This document shows positions 10,500-20,930 of a stretch of 50,000 nt of DNA, piece after piece. The stretch comes from Symbiodinium natans (taxonomy: Eukaryota > Sar > Dinophyceae > Suessiales > Symbiodiniaceae), in the NCBI GenBank assembly GCA_905221605.1, contig CAJNDS010002523.1, forward strand, positions 2,031,300 to 2,081,299, written 5' to 3'. The notes under the pieces are model-generated. The model had not been told where the DNA came from. It was given only the letters and a program-made list of their open reading frames with translations, and did not search any database. Position numbers and translations under genes: made by a program. The stretch's first letter is position 1. Each line of letters begins with the position of its first letter.

Positions 10500-10962
10500 C
10501 AACCCTAAACCCTAAACCCTAGGCCGCCCAGTCACCTAGGATGAAAAGGAGTGCCCCTTTTTTGCTCAAAAGGGGTTTATAGGGGTCCTAAACCCTCAAA
10601 AGAGAGTTGAGGGTTTAGGGCTTCGGGTTTTAGGGTTTGGGGTTTAGGGTTTAGGGTTTAGGGTTACGGGTTAAGGGTTAAGGGTTAAGGATTTAGGGTT
10701 TAGGGTTTGGGGTTTAGGGTTTAGGGTTTAAAGGCTTCAGGGTTTAGGGTTGCGGTTTAGGGTCTATTTAGGGTTCAGGCCTCAGGGCTTGGGGTTAAGG
10801 GTTAAGGGTTAAGCTTCTAGAGTGCTAATTACTGGGCATCCGAGAACCCTTGACCCTAAACCCTAAATCCTACACCCTAAACCCTAAACCCTACACCCGA
10901 ACCCTAAACCCTAAACCCTGAACCCTAAACCCTAAACCCTAAACCCTGACTTGGATCCCTTG

Positions 10963-11020
10963 TGGGCACGCCAAGCTGCATGATGCCGCAGCTCATGTCT
11001 TGTGATTCGGCAGCGTTGAC
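10963..11020 (-). CDS. Candidate exon, unknown protein
   Basis: A strong acceptor (TGACCTTCACAG) is followed by VNAAESQDMSCGIMQLGVPT on the minus strand. The 3' boundary is unclear (candidate donors follow within 15 bases). Confidence 0.4.
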
Positions 11021-11280
11021 CTGTGAAGGTCAGGAGAAATGCACCGAAAACCTGAATCCTGGGATCCGCAAGGCCTAGCTGGGCTTGGGTCTAGGGTCTG
11101 GGGTCTAGGGTCTAGGGTTTCGGGTGTGGGGTTTAGGGTTCAGTAGCTCCGCGTCGAGCAGTCTCTAGTCGAGCTGGGTGCCTCGGACGAGGAAAATACC
11201 CACCCAGAGAACCCCAAAACATTCAGAAATACCAGGGTTCATCTTCTCCACACAGCTGATTTCAATCCAAAAGCCCCCTA

Positions 11281-11470
11281 AACGGGCCTTGCCCACGAAT
11301 TTGCTGTGCCTTGCCCACAAATCTGTTTTCCTTGCCCACGAGTTTTTGTGCCTTGCCCACGAATCTTTGCGCCTTGCCCACAAATTTTGAGGCCGTAAAG
11401 CTCACGGGCAAGGCACCAAAAAATCGTGGGCAACGCAGAAACATTGGTGGGCAAGGCACAAAAAGAGAAG
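11281..11470. repeat. About 20-22-bp tandem repeat with inverted copies
   Basis: Five direct copies of a unit starting CCTTGCCCACGAATTT (11284-11385) are followed by three inverted copies (GGGCAAGGCACAAAA type) at 11406-11465. The overlapping ORFs on both strands only translate the repeat. The whole block can fold back on itself. Confidence 0.75.
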
Positions 11471-12099
11471 AGGGTGCCCCATTCTTCTTGGCCAAATGGG
11501 ATTAGAGTTGGTATGTTCCCCCTTATGAGCTTAGACCCAAAACCGAGAATCAAAAAGCACATCAAACAAATCAGTAGCTCTCGCACGAGGACGTGGTTTC
11601 AATTGTTTGGCTTTTTGCTTAAGCTTAAGGGCTCTTCGGTACTGCTAGGGTACTCGTCTGTGTGGAGCGGGGGGAAACCCTCAACCCTAAACCCTAAACC
11701 CTGAACCCTAAACCCTAAACCCTAAACCCTCAACCCTAAACCCTAAACCCTGAAAGTAAGAATCCAAAGCGCTCACGCCTCCCAAGCGCGGTGCGTGAGT
11801 CTTTCTTTTGCAGGCTTGGGGTTCGGGATCCAGGTGTTCCTCTAGGAGCCTAAACCCTTCACCCCTAAACCCCTCAACCTTAAACCTTAAACCTTAAACC
11901 CTAAACCCTAAACCCTAAACCTTAAACCCGAAATGATAAGTTGTTGTAGTCTTTGGGGCATCTTTCGGGCGGCGGGCGGTGTGGCTAATTTAGTCTAAGG
12001 TTGGAACCACGGGCCCTTTGGTGAGGTCCCGTACCCTTGCTTATAGGGATCCGAAGTATGGGCCCTCATTATACATAGCGTATATACCCAAAATCCCCT

Positions 12100-12262
12100 C
12101 TAAACCCTAAACCCTAAACCCTAAACCCTACCTAAACCAAAAACCCCAAGCGCGAAACCCTGAACCCCAAAGCTTAAACCCCAAGCCCTAAACCACAAAC
12201 CCCAAAGCCTAAACGATAAACCCCATACCCTGAAACCCAAACCCCAAATCCTAAAACCCTCC
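12100..12262 (-). repeat. CCCTAAA / CCCCAAA block
   Basis: Degenerate C-rich telomere-type units. The minus-strand ORF across it (FRVWGLGF type) is a translation of the repeat. Confidence 0.85.
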
Positions 12263-12344
12263 AGAATCCAGGCCCGCGGCCGAAGCGATGGCACCTCTTC
12301 CGCCAAACTGGCCGACGCTCTTCAGGCCTCCCGTGCGATGGTGG

Positions 12345-12530
12345 GTTGAGGGGTTTAGGGTTTAGGGTTTGGGGTTTGGGGTTAAGGGTTTGGGGTTTAG
12401 GGTGAGGGCGAGGGGTTTCGGGTTTAGGGTTCAGGGTTTAGCGGTTTAGGGTGTAGGGTTTAGGGTTTAGGATCTAGGGTTTAGGGTTGAGGGTTGAGGG
12501 GTTTAGGGTTTAGGGTTGAGGGTTGAGGGT
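12345..12530 (+). repeat. Degenerate TTTAGGG block
   Basis: TTTAGGG, TTTGGGG and TTGAGGG units in mixed order. Confidence 0.85.
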
Positions 12531-13338
12531 TTTCTTTCAAGATAGGGAAACACCTGAAAGGCTAGAGTTCAACCATTGGCTGAGAACGTGAACGCGAAGG
12601 GATGAATTCACCACAGACCTTGGAAAGCTTTGCGTTCCCTAAACCCTGAACCCGAAGAACCCTGACTTCAAACCGTAAACCCCAGAACCCACCGAAAAAC
12701 TCAGAGCCTCAAAGCCTCCGCCCTTCCAGTTGACAAAGGCCCCAAGCCCTAAATCCTAAACCCCTGACGACTAAACCCCAATCCCCAAAAACCGAAGCCC
12801 TAAACCCCTAAATCCTAACCCTAAACCCCTAAACCCACCATCCGTTGTCCACTCATGAAGGTTTTGCAGTCCGGGGCACAGGGTGCCAACGCCCTGAATT
12901 CCAGCGCTCGGTCCGACACCCTCAAACCCGAACCACCAAACCCAAAGGCAACTAGGGTTTAGGGGCTTAGGGGTTTAGGGTTTAGGGTTTCGGGTTTCGG
13001 GTTTCGGGTTTCGGGTTTAGGGTTTAGGGTTTAGGGATTAGGATTTAGGGTTTAGGTTTAGGGTTTAGGGTTTAGGGTTTGGGGTTTGGGGATTAGGGTT
13101 GGATTGACATGTCCGAAGCGAACCATCCATGCTCCAAATGAAAGTCAGGACCTCCACCCTCCAAAGACCCTAAGCCCCAAACCACACTCCAACCCTAAAG
13201 CCGACCCCCCAGCCCGCCCAAACCTACACCCTAAACCCTAAACCCTAAACCCTCAAATCTCCGCATGCAAGAACCCCAGACCGCTGAAGTAGGTGCACCT
13301 GGCCCAGCCTAAACACCTAATACCAAACCCATGAACTT

Positions 13339-13435
13339 GGGAAGTTCCCCCTTATACTAACAGTCCTTAATAAGGATTACAAGACCGTCGATTAAAATCC
13401 CTATTAAGGACGGATAGGAAAAGGGGAAACATCCC
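13339..13435. mobile_element. Fold-back (MITE-like) element, family A copy 2
   Basis: GGGAAGTTCCCCCTTATACT at the left is the near complement of the right end (AAGGGGAAACATCCC). The inner AGTCCTTAATAAGGATT faces AATCCCTATTAAGGAC. It matches the copies at 5501, 33166 and 39325 in layout and sequence. Confidence 0.75.
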
Positions 13436-13520
13436 TAAACCCCTAAACCCCTAAACCCCTAAACCCCTAAACCCCTAAACCCCTAAACCCCTGAACCCTA
13501 AACCCTAAACCCTAAACCCT
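13436..13520 (-). repeat. CCCCTAAA array then CCCTAAA
   Basis: Eight-base CCCCTAAA units followed by the canonical seven-base unit, immediately beside the fold-back element. Confidence 0.9.
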
Positions 13521-14239
13521 AACCCCAAATGGACAAAACTCGGGCCTCCCGAGTTGTTCTGATTCTTGGAGCCCCAACCTGGGAGGTGTGCTTTAGGGGT
13601 TGGGGTTTAGGAGGGTTTCGGGTTTAAGGTTTAGGGTTTAGGGTTTAGTGCTTCGGGTTTAGGTGTTAGGGCTTGGGTGGGCTTCGGGTTTCGGGTTGAG
13701 GGTTAGGGGTTGAGGGTTTAGGGTTAGGGTTTCGGGTTTCGGTTTTAGGGCTTCGGTGGGCTTCGGGTTTAGGGTTGAGGGTTAATGGTTTAGGGTTTAG
13801 GTCTAGTTGAAGCGCTGCATACATCCACTTCAGCTTCACGGTTGAAAAGTTTAGGGTGCAGGCCATACGGACTGGGGCTCTGACAGGCACTTGCAGGGAT
13901 CGCAAGCCCCAAATCCCCCTAAACCCTAAACCCTAAAACCCTAAACGCCTCCAAAAGACAAATCCATGCTTCATAGGGCTTTTGTGGGAAGCGAACCCAA
14001 AAAAAAAGGAAAATGGGCCCCTCCTGTGCCTCCCGTAACCTTAAACACCCTAGACCACCCTGAATCCACCCTAAACCCACCCTAAACCACCCTAGACCTA
14101 GACCCTAGGCCCTAAAACCCTAAACGGTCCAAGCCACCACCCCAGAAGTTCGCGTTGACTCCCGGAAGGTCCAGCGACATGCCCGGCAGATCTCAGTTCG
14201 GCAGCCGGTTTGGGGCGTTTTGGGGGTACCGGCTTGGCC

Positions 14240-14305
14240 CCTTTTAGGGTTTAGGGTTTAGGGTTTAGGGTTTAGGGTTTAGGGTTTAGGGTTTAGGGTT
14301 TAGGG
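14240..14305 (+). repeat. TTTAGGG array
   Basis: Nine perfect TTTAGGG units. Confidence 0.95.
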
Positions 14306-14397
14306 GGTTTGGGGCCAAGAAGCCCGACCTATCTTGATTTAAGAAAATGCACATCTCACATTTTTAGGTTACATTATGGGTGACATTGTAGGTGTCT

Positions 14398-14497
14398 ATT
14401 TGGGTTTACGAATAATTATCAGGGACCTCTTGTCTAAACCCCCAAATAGTAGGATTCGACCCCAAAGAAGGTACCCCTAATATCGTAAACCCCATAT
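14398..14497. mobile_element. Fold-back element, family B copy 1
   Basis: The left end ATTTGGGTTTACGA and right end TCGTAAACCCCATAT are inverted copies. The inner segment AGAAGGTACCCCTA and the TAGTAGGATTC box recur in the copy at 49575-49710. Confidence 0.65.
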
Positions 14498-14609
14498 GTT
14501 GAACGGAGGCATGGGATCCGCGGGGCATCCACATCCCCTCTACTTTCGCGCTTTTGCGGACGGGCTGGATTCTTTACGGTGCTGTGTAGGGTGTAGAGAT
14601 TTGGGTTCA

Positions 14610-14805
14610 GGGTTTGGGGTTTAGGGTTTGGGGTTTAGGGTTTAGGGTTTAGGGTTTAGGGTTTAGGGTTTAGGGTTTAGGGTTTAGGGTTTAGGGTTTA
14701 GGGTTTAGGTTAGGGTTTAGGGTTTAGGGTTTAGGGTTTAGGGTTTAGGGTTTAGGGTTTAGGGTTTAGGGTTTAGGGTTTAGGGTTTAGGGTTTAGGGT
14801 TTAGG
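14610..14805 (+). repeat. Long TTTAGGG array
   Basis: About 27 units, nearly all perfect, with one six-base TTAGGT interruption. Confidence 0.97.
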
Positions 14806-15024
14806 GCTAGTCTTTAGGGCTGAGGGTTGGATTCACAGGACTAGGGCACCCGAATTCCTCAACTTCCTACTTGGAAGCAGTAGGTCAGTACTGAAACGGT
14901 GGCCTGAAACCTCAACACCTGAACCCGAGCCCTCCGAATTCAGGGTGCGTCTGACGACGCTACCAGCCACGAAGAAGAAGCAGAACCCTAGACCCGAAGC
15001 CTTTGAAATCCCTAGAAAAGTTTC

Positions 15025-15095
15025 CTAAACCCTAAACCCTAAACCCTAAACCCTAAACCCTAAACCCTAGACCCTAAACCCTAAACCCTAAACCC
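15025..15095 (-). repeat. CCCTAAA array
   Basis: About ten CCCTAAA units, one of them CCCTAGA. Confidence 0.95.
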
Positions 15096-15102
15096 TCTGC
15101 CC

Positions 15103-15193
15103 AGCGGCCGAAGTTCATCCCCGGCATCCCAGGCATGCCAGGCATGCCAGGCATCCCGGGCATCCCCGGCATGCCGGGCATTCCTGGCGCTCC
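15103..15193 (-). CDS. Candidate exon with Met-Pro-Gly triplet repeats
   Basis: The minus strand reads TPPGAPGMPGMPGMPGMPG, continuing to eight Gly-Met-Pro triplets and then MNFGRWAE. All base differences between triplets fall in Pro and Gly third positions when read on the minus strand, and Met never changes. On the + strand the same differences would switch Ile and Met. This favours minus-strand coding. Similar GMP tracts occur in several unrelated proteins, so no family is assigned. Confidence 0.5.
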
Positions 15194-15204
15194 TGGAGGT
15201 GTAC

Positions 15205-15375
15205 TGCTTTGAAGGTTTAGGGTTTAGGGTTTAGGGTTTAGGGTTGAGGGTTTGAGGGTTTGAGGGTTTGAGGGTTTGAGGGTTTGAGGGTTTGAGGGTT
15301 TGAGGGTTTGAGGGTTTGAGGGTTGGAGGGTTTGCGGGTTTCAGGGTTTCAGGGTTTCAGGGTTTCAGGGTTTGA
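15205..15375 (+). repeat. TTTAGGG then TTTGAGGG then TTTCAGGG arrays
   Basis: Three homogeneous sub-arrays of different units follow one another within 170 bp. Confidence 0.95.
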
Positions 15376-15458
15376 GGGTTTAGGTCTCATGTTTCAGGAT
15401 TCAGGGTTTAGGAGATAGGCAAGTTCAGGCATGTTAAGGGTGGTTTGGGGTTTTAGGC

Positions 15459-15536
15459 CTTCAGGACGCAATTGCTATTGCATCGGCTGGCGATGTACGT
15501 CAGTTCCTTTGTCGTGCCCTTCACAGTCAAGACGTG
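15459..15536 (-). CDS. Candidate exon, unknown protein
   Basis: Exactly 26 codons lie between an acceptor (CCGGGGCAG) and a GC donor (AAG|GCCTAA). The peptide begins HVLTVKGTTKELTYIASRC. The + strand is also open (DAIAIASAGDVRQFL), so this is not certain. Confidence 0.4.
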
Positions 15537-15974
15537 CTGCCCCGGCAAAGCAACTAAGGGGTATACGGAGGGACCCCTAGAAGAGAATATAAACCCCTAT
15601 TCTTACATTAGATAGTCCCCATATACCTACGTAGCCCCTGAATAACCCCTAAGGTCCCTGGGCCTAAACTTGAAGACGCACCTTTAGAAAAGCTAAAGCC
15701 TTCGGTCCTATGGCAAAGCCAGATCTTTCATAACCTCGCCCTAAACCCTTAACCCTAAGCCCTGATCTCTAAACCCTAAACCCTAAGCCCGACGCCCTAA
15801 GCCCTAAACCCTGAACCCTAAGCCCGAAGCCCTAAGCCCTAAACCCTAACCCCCCCCCCCCCCCCCCCGAAGCAAACAATAAACCATCAACACCTCAAAC
15901 CACAAGTTGGATCCGACACCCCGTGAAGCTGAGACTCCCTAACCCCCAGCCCAAAGCTCCCGCAAATTCCCCAG

Positions 15975-16415
15975 TGTTTAGGGTTTAGGGTTTGGGGTGT
16001 AGGGTTGAGGGTTGAGGGTTGAGGGTTTAGGGTTTAGGGTTTAGGGTTTAGGGTTTAAGGTTTAGGGTTTAGGGTTTAGGGCTTAGGGTTTAGGGTTTAG
16101 GGTTTAGGGTTTAAGGTTTAATTAGGGTTTAGGGTTTTATTAAGGTTTAGGGTTTAATTAGGGTTTAGGGTTAAGGGTTTAGGGTTTAGGGTTTCGGGTT
16201 TGGGGTTTAGGGTTTAGGGTTTAATTCGGATTTAGGGTTTAATTAGGGTTTAGGGTTCAGGGTTTAGGGTTTGGGGTTTAGGGTTTGGGGTTTGGGGTTT
16301 GGGGTTTGGGATTTGGGGTTCAGGGTTTAGGGTTTAGGGTTTAGGGTTTAGGGTTTAGGGTTTAGGGTTTAGGGTTTAGGGTTTAGGGTTTAGGGTTTAG
16401 GGTTTAGGGTTTAGG
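15975..16415 (+). repeat. Long TTTAGGG array with TTTAATTAGGG interruptions
   Basis: About 440 bp of mostly perfect units; TTTAATTAGGG units recur several times between 16115 and 16250. It ends in a run of about 14 perfect TTTAGGG. Confidence 0.95.
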
Positions 16416-16420
16416 GTAAC

Positions 16421-16475
16421 CCTTCGATCCTAGGGCAAAGCCGGAGAAGTCGGGTCGAATCTGTGCGTTGGCCAT
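16421..16475 (-). CDS. Candidate first exon, start ATG
   Basis: The minus strand starts MANAQIRPDFSGFALGSK and ends at a donor AAGG|GTTACC, directly before a TTTAGGG array. A second island near 15690-15735 carries a related stretch (SGFAIGPK), so the exon may be duplicated. The product is unknown. Confidence 0.35.
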
Positions 16476-16524
16476 GGGTTTTCCACGGCCCTCCGCCTGG
16501 GCCGGAGGCCAGCTGAGGGGTTTT

Positions 16525-16795
16525 GGGGTTTGGGGTTTAGGGTTTGGGGTTTGGGTTTAGGGTTTAGGGTTTAGGGTTTATGGTTGAGGGTTTAGGGTTT
16601 AGGGTTTAGGGCTTAGGGTTTAGGGTTTAGGGTTTAGGGTTTGGGGTTTAGGGTTTAGGGTTTAGGGTTTAGGGTTTAGGGTTTAGGGTTTCGGGTTTAG
16701 GGTTCAGGGTTCAGGGTTTAGGGTTTAGGGTTTAGGGTTCAGGGTTTAGGGTTTAGGGTTTGGGGTTTAGGGTTTAGGGCTTAGGGTTTAGGACT
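16525..16795 (+). repeat. TTTAGGG array
   Basis: Mostly perfect units with TTTGGGG and TTCAGGG variants. It is followed without a gap by CCCTAAA-type DNA. Confidence 0.95.
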
Positions 16796-17150
16796 TCGAG
16801 CTCCCAAACCCCTAATGAGCCCCGCACCTACTTGCAGCAATCCAAGCCCCAAAAACACGAAACCCTAACCCCGAAACCCCTCAGCCCTGAACCCCTAGAT
16901 TCCTAACCCCCAATACCCCTAAAACCCTACCCTAAACCCTGAACCTAAAGAAAACAGACCCCCATAACGACAATAAGAAGAATAGAGACAACCAAACAGG
17001 CCTCAAACCCGAACCCAGCTCCCCCTCCCTCGCCCCAACCAAGAACTCAAGGAGATTCTCCAGAGCGGGCTCCGCAAACCCTAAACCCTAAACCCTAAAC
17101 CCTAAACCCTTAACCCTTAGACCCTAGACCCTAGACCCTAGACCCTAGAC

Positions 17151-17202
17151 CCGACGCCTCGTCGAACATCTGCGGCAGCTTCTCGCTCACGGCGTCCACG
17201 CG
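17151..17202 (-). CDS. Candidate exon, unknown protein
   Basis: A textbook acceptor (CCCTCTGCGGTTTCCAG) is followed by RVDAVSEKLPQMFDEASG and a donor CGG|GTCTAG. It looks like a genuine minus-strand exon of an unidentified gene. Confidence 0.5.
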
Positions 17203-17259
17203 CTGGAAACCGCAGAGGGAGTAAGGGATGGCGCTCCTGGAAGCTGAAGGCTTTCTACG

Positions 17260-17880
17260 GCCTAGGGTTTAGGGTTTAGGGTTAAGGGTTTAGGGTTTAG
17301 GGTTTGGGGTTTAGGGTTAGGGGTTAGGGGTTAGGGTCTAGGGTTAGGGTTTAGGGGGCTTTAGGGGGTTTAACCCTTAAACCCTGAAAACCTTGAAAAC
17401 CCTAAAAACCCTGCTAAAAGCTCTAAACCCTAAAACACCTTACGCCCTAAAAGGGTTAAACCTAAAAGCCATTGAACCCTAAACACCCTAAAGCCCTAAA
17501 CCCTTGAACACCTAAATCCTGCAACCCTGGAACCCTTTCAGCCCTAAAACCCCAAAATGCCCGCCAAGCCCTAAACCCTAAACCCCAAAACCCTAAAGCC
17601 CTCAAACCCACCAAGCCCTGAACCCTGAAGCCCTAAAACCCCAAAGCTCCAAAATACCCCCACCCTACCGTTACAAAACCCCTTGAAACCCGAAACCCTG
17701 ATAAGCCCTTGCGAACCCATCTAAGCTACCCTTATAAAGCCTCATACTCCCTTGTCAACCCTGATAAACCCTTGGAAAGGAACCGTTATGAGGGGGCTAC
17801 ACCCCAAAATGCCCTCCAAGCCCTAAACCCTAAGCCCTAAACCCTAAACCCCAAACCCTAACCCTCCCTAAACCCTAAAC
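17260..17880. repeat. Inverted pair: TTTAGGG block then long CCCTAAA-like block
   Basis: G-rich units (17260-17370) turn without a spacer into about 500 bp of degenerate CCCTAAA, CCCTGAA and CCCTTGAA units. The block lies between two good exon candidates (17151-17202 and 17905-17976). Confidence 0.85.
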
Positions 17881-17904
17881 CCGCAGACCCCCAAAGTGCA
17901 CAAC

Positions 17905-17976
17905 CAAGCCGAGAAGCAGTGGCATCGCCGGGTTCACCGCGATCCACGAGCGGTGCTGTGTGATCGGCTTCATCAC
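17905..17976 (-). CDS. Candidate exon, unknown protein
   Basis: Exactly 24 codons lie between CCGTCTGCCATCAG and a donor TTG|GTTGTG. The peptide begins VMKPITQHRSWIAVNPAM and ends in PLLLGL. A CCCTAAACCCTAA tract lies about 15 bases before the acceptor. The family is unknown. Confidence 0.5.
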
Positions 17977-17995
17977 CTGATGGCAGACGGCTTAG

Positions 17996-18350
17996 GGTTT
18001 AGGGTTTAGGGTTCAGGGTTTAGGGTTTAGGGTTTAGGGTTTAGGGTTTAGGGTTTTCGGGGTTTTTAGGTTTAGGTTTTAGGGGTTTAGGGGGTTTAGG
18101 GTTTTAGGGTTTCAGGGTTTCGGGGTTTTGGGCTTTTTGGGTTTTTAGGGCTCTAGGGTTTTAGGGTTTAGGGTTTTAGGGTTTTAGGGTTTTAGGGTTT
18201 AGGGTTTTAGGGTTTAGGGTTTTTAGGGTTTCAGGGTTTAGGGTTTCAGGGGTTTTAGAGTTAGGGTCCAGAGGCTTGAAGGGTTTTCTGGGTTTAGGGT
18301 TGAGGGTTTCAAGATGTTTCAAGGGGCTCTAAGGAATCAAGGGGGTTTGG
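17996..18350 (+). repeat. TTTAGGG / TTTTAGGG block
   Basis: Canonical and eight-base TTTTAGGG units, increasingly degenerate to the right. Confidence 0.9.
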
Positions 18351-18534
18351 GGTTTCGGGCCTCGGCAGCGAGGGTCTAGGGTTGGGGGTTTTGGGCTTAG
18401 GGTTTTGGACGGGATAGGGTTTAGGGAATTCGGGCTTTAGCGGCATTATTGTTTAGGTGCTGTTTTTAAGGCCTGAGAGCTTTCATTAAAAGGCCTTACG
18501 GTTCGTTCTTTGAAAAGTTAGGGGTTAGAGCTGG

Positions 18535-18735
18535 TTCAAGGATTCAAGGGTTCAAGGGCTCGGGGGTTCAAGGGTTCAAGGGTTCAAGGGTTCAAGGGTT
18601 CAAGGGTTCAAGGGTTCAAGGGTTCAAGGGTTCAAGGGTTCAAGGGTCCAAGGGTCCAAGGGTCCGAGGTTCAAAGGTTCAAGGGTTCATGGGTTCAAGG
18701 GTTCAGGGGTTCAGGGGTTCAAGGGTTCGAGGGTT
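18535..18735 (+). repeat. GGTTCAAG array
   Basis: More than 15 copies of the unit GGTTCAAG, with TCCAAGGG and TTCAGGGG at the margin. It has drifted far enough that it is no longer plainly a telomere unit. Confidence 0.95.
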
Positions 18736-18785
18736 CCAGCGTTGGGGGCTTTAGCGGTTAAGGGGCATTAGGGCCGGTTGAGGGC

Positions 18786-18891
18786 TTTGGGTGGGAGCTT
18801 TAAGAGCTTCACGGCTCAGGAGGCGGACGGGACACTTATATAGAACGTGTCTGAAAGTCTTGCTGCAGGTGCTGTACGCCTTCAGCTGTTG
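18786..18891 (-). CDS. Candidate exon, unknown protein
   Basis: After AGAACTGTCAACAG the minus strand reads LKAYSTCSKTFRHVLYKCPV then RLLSREALKAP. No family recognised. Confidence 0.4.
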
Positions 18892-19014
18892 ACAGTTCTA
18901 AATCCCACACGAGCCTCGAGACTTAAACCTGCTCCCTGAACGCTAACGAAACCCTGAACTTCTAAACCATAAACCTAAGAAATAAGCACTAAACCCTAAA
19001 CCCTAAACCCTAAA

Positions 19015-19135
19015 CCCTATCAAACCCCAAACCCCAAACCCCAAACCCCAAACCCCAAACCCCAAACCCCAAACCCCAAACCCCAAACCCCAAACCCCAA
19101 ACCCCAAACCCCAAACCCCAAACCCTAAACCCTAA
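19015..19135 (-). repeat. CCCCAAA array
   Basis: About 15 perfect CCCCAAA units bounded by CCCTAAA units on both sides. The ORF across it (GVWGLGF repeats) is the repeat translated. Confidence 0.97.
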
Positions 19136-19141
19136 ACAAAC

Positions 19142-19227
19142 CGGGAGTTGAATCTCAGCACAGGTGGCCAGCGGGCGCGTGGAGTAGCATCTGAAGATCA
19201 TCCGGTGGCAGGTGTACCTTGGCAGCC
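19142..19227 (-). CDS. Candidate exon, Cys-rich
   Basis: Between AGGTTTCAG and a donor CCG|GTTTGT the minus strand reads RYTCHRMIFRCYSTRPLATC then AEIQLP. No family recognised. Confidence 0.4.
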
Positions 19228-19410
19228 CTGAAACCTTCCTGGGGTTTAGGGTTTGGGGTTTAGGGTTTGAGGTTTAGGGTTTAGGGTTTAGGGTTTAGGG
19301 TTTAGGGTTTAGGGTTTAGGGTTTAGGGTTTAGGGTTTATGGTTTAGGGTTTGGGGCTTAGGGCTGCAGACCTTGAAACCCAAATCCAAAACCCTTGACC
19401 TCTAAAGCCC

Positions 19411-19479
19411 ACAACCCCAAGAATGTTTCCAAGCTGCTGAGCCGGGATGGAAATCATGGCGAGATACTTCCCCGGCTTC
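19411..19479 (-). CDS. Candidate exon, possibly methyltransferase-like
   Basis: The minus strand reads VLKPGKYLAMISIPAQQLGN after an acceptor CCCTTCCAG. VLKPG followed by a beta-strand is common in class I methyltransferases, but with no other motif in a consistent frame this is only a hint. Confidence 0.35.
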
Positions 19480-19526
19480 AGCACCTGGAAGGGTTTGTCG
19501 AATGAACCTCAATTCATCTTAACTAA

Positions 19527-19690
19527 TAGGCCTTACTTATGGGGGGGGGGAACCTCGGGGGGGTAGTATAGAGGGGGGTAGTACCCCTACACCCTAAACC
19601 CAAAACTGTTAGGCTTAAGCAGCCCTAAATAAGCCTTAACTATGGGAACCTTGGAGGTAGTATAGAGGAGGGTAGTAGGAACCCATGAGG
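19527..19690. repeat. Direct repeat of about 55 bp
   Basis: A segment running from AGGCCTTACTTATGG to GGGGGTAGTA is repeated at 19631-19682 (AAGCCTTAACTATGG to GAGGGTAGTA). It is probably a decayed mobile element. Confidence 0.55.
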
Positions 19691-19734
19691 TTTGAGGCTT
19701 AACACTTCAGACACAGGGTTCGGGGCGTAGGCGT

Positions 19735-19880
19735 AGGGTTTAGGGTTTAGGGTTTAGGGTTTAGGGTTTAGGGTTTAGGGTTTAGGGTTTAGGGTTTAGG
19801 GTTTAGGGTTTAGGGTTTAGGGTTTAGGGTTTAGGGTTTAGGGTCTAGGGTTTAGGGTTTAGGGTTTAGGGTTTAGGGTA
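19735..19880 (+). repeat. TTTAGGG array
   Basis: About 20 perfect units, running directly into CCCGAAACCCTCAACCC. Confidence 0.97.
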
Positions 19881-19926
19881 AACCCGAAACCCTCAACCCC
19901 AAACCCTGAACCCTAGACCCTACAAA

Positions 19927-19996
19927 GCCGGCTTGTGGTGCGCAATGTTGCATGCTACCTCCCGGGTACGAAGCCCGAAGTCGCCCACTGAACCTG
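19927..19996 (-). CDS. Candidate exon, unknown protein
   Basis: The minus strand reads GDFGLRTREVACNIAHHKPA after GGTTCAG and meets TAG at its end, so it could be terminal or be spliced just before. No family is assigned. Confidence 0.35.
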
Positions 19997-20545
19997 AACC
20001 CTCAATGGGTTTAGGGTTTACGGTTTAGGGCTTAGGGTTTAGGGTTTAGGGCTTAGGGCTTAGGGCTTAGCGTTTAGGGCTTAGGGTGTTGTGCAAAGCT
20101 TCGGGTTTTAGGGTTTAGGGTTTCAGGGTCTTAGGGGGTTTCAGGGGTCTAGTGTTCAGGCTTTCAGGGTTTTAGGGTTTCAGGTCCAGAGTTTAGGCTT
20201 TCAGTTTTTGTTTGGTTTTGGGGGGTTTCAGGGGTCTAGGGTTTAGTCTTTCATACCTGCAGGGTTTTAGGGTTTTTGGGCTTTAGGGCATAAAGTCTCT
20301 GAGATTGAGGATGTAGGGCTTCACAGTTTTGGGGTTTGGGGGCTTTAAGTCTGTGACGTAAAAAACCCAAAAGCCCGAAAATGCCCAACGCGGTATGGGG
20401 GGGGGGTCCCCATTTTCGGGCATGCCCACATACAACCATGTAAACACTAACCCCAGACCCCAACGTCCTTAACCCCTAAACGCCCCCCCCCAAGCCCTAA
20501 AGTCTAAATCCCCACCCCCCCCCTCCTCCCGCACGGTTGCACCCT

Positions 20546-20678
20546 AAACCCTAAACCCTGAACCCCTAAACCCTTAAACCCTAAACCCTAAAAACCCTAA
20601 ACCCTAAACCCTAAACCCTAAACCCTAAACCCTAAACCCTAAACCCTAAACCCTAAACCCTAAACCCTAAACCCTAAC
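20546..20678 (-). repeat. CCCTAAA array
   Basis: About 17 units, perfect in the right two thirds. Confidence 0.97.
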
Positions 20679-20684
20679 CCGGGC

Positions 20685-20768
20685 CTTGGTGCTGAGGCTC
20701 GCGTCGCGCGTGTGACCCCAAGCCGACAGATGGACCATGTAGATCTCGCCGCCGCCATTGTCATCCAC
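20685..20768 (-). CDS. Candidate exon, possibly EF-hand-like
   Basis: Exactly 28 codons lie between CACTTTTCCGAG and a GC donor AAG|GCCCGG. The peptide begins VDDNGGGEIYMVHLSAWG. DDNGGGEI resembles an EF-hand loop but the register is not exact. The + strand is also open here. Confidence 0.4.
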
Positions 20769-20784
20769 CTCGGAAAAGTGAAGG

Positions 20785-20930
20785 GTTTAGGGTTTAGGGT
20801 TTAGGGTTTAGGGTTTAGGGTTTAGGGTTTAGGGTTTAGGGTTTAGGGTTTAGGGTTTAGGGTTTAGGGTTTAGGGTTTAGGGTTTAGGGTTGAGGGTTT
20901 CGGGCTTAGGGTTTAGGGTCTAGGGTTGAA
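20785..20930 (+). repeat. TTTAGGG array
   Basis: About 16 perfect units then degenerate ones. With 20546-20678 it encloses the candidate exon in an inverted pair. Confidence 0.97.

Noticed and set aside
11281-11470. CRISPR-like array
   Set aside because: The units are abutting diverged copies with no constant-length unique spacers, some are inverted, and the DNA is eukaryotic.
12262-12335. Exon on + reading SSAKLADALQASRAM with good splice sites
   Set aside because: The minus strand is also open with similar quality, and no motif decides, so it was not listed as a coding feature.
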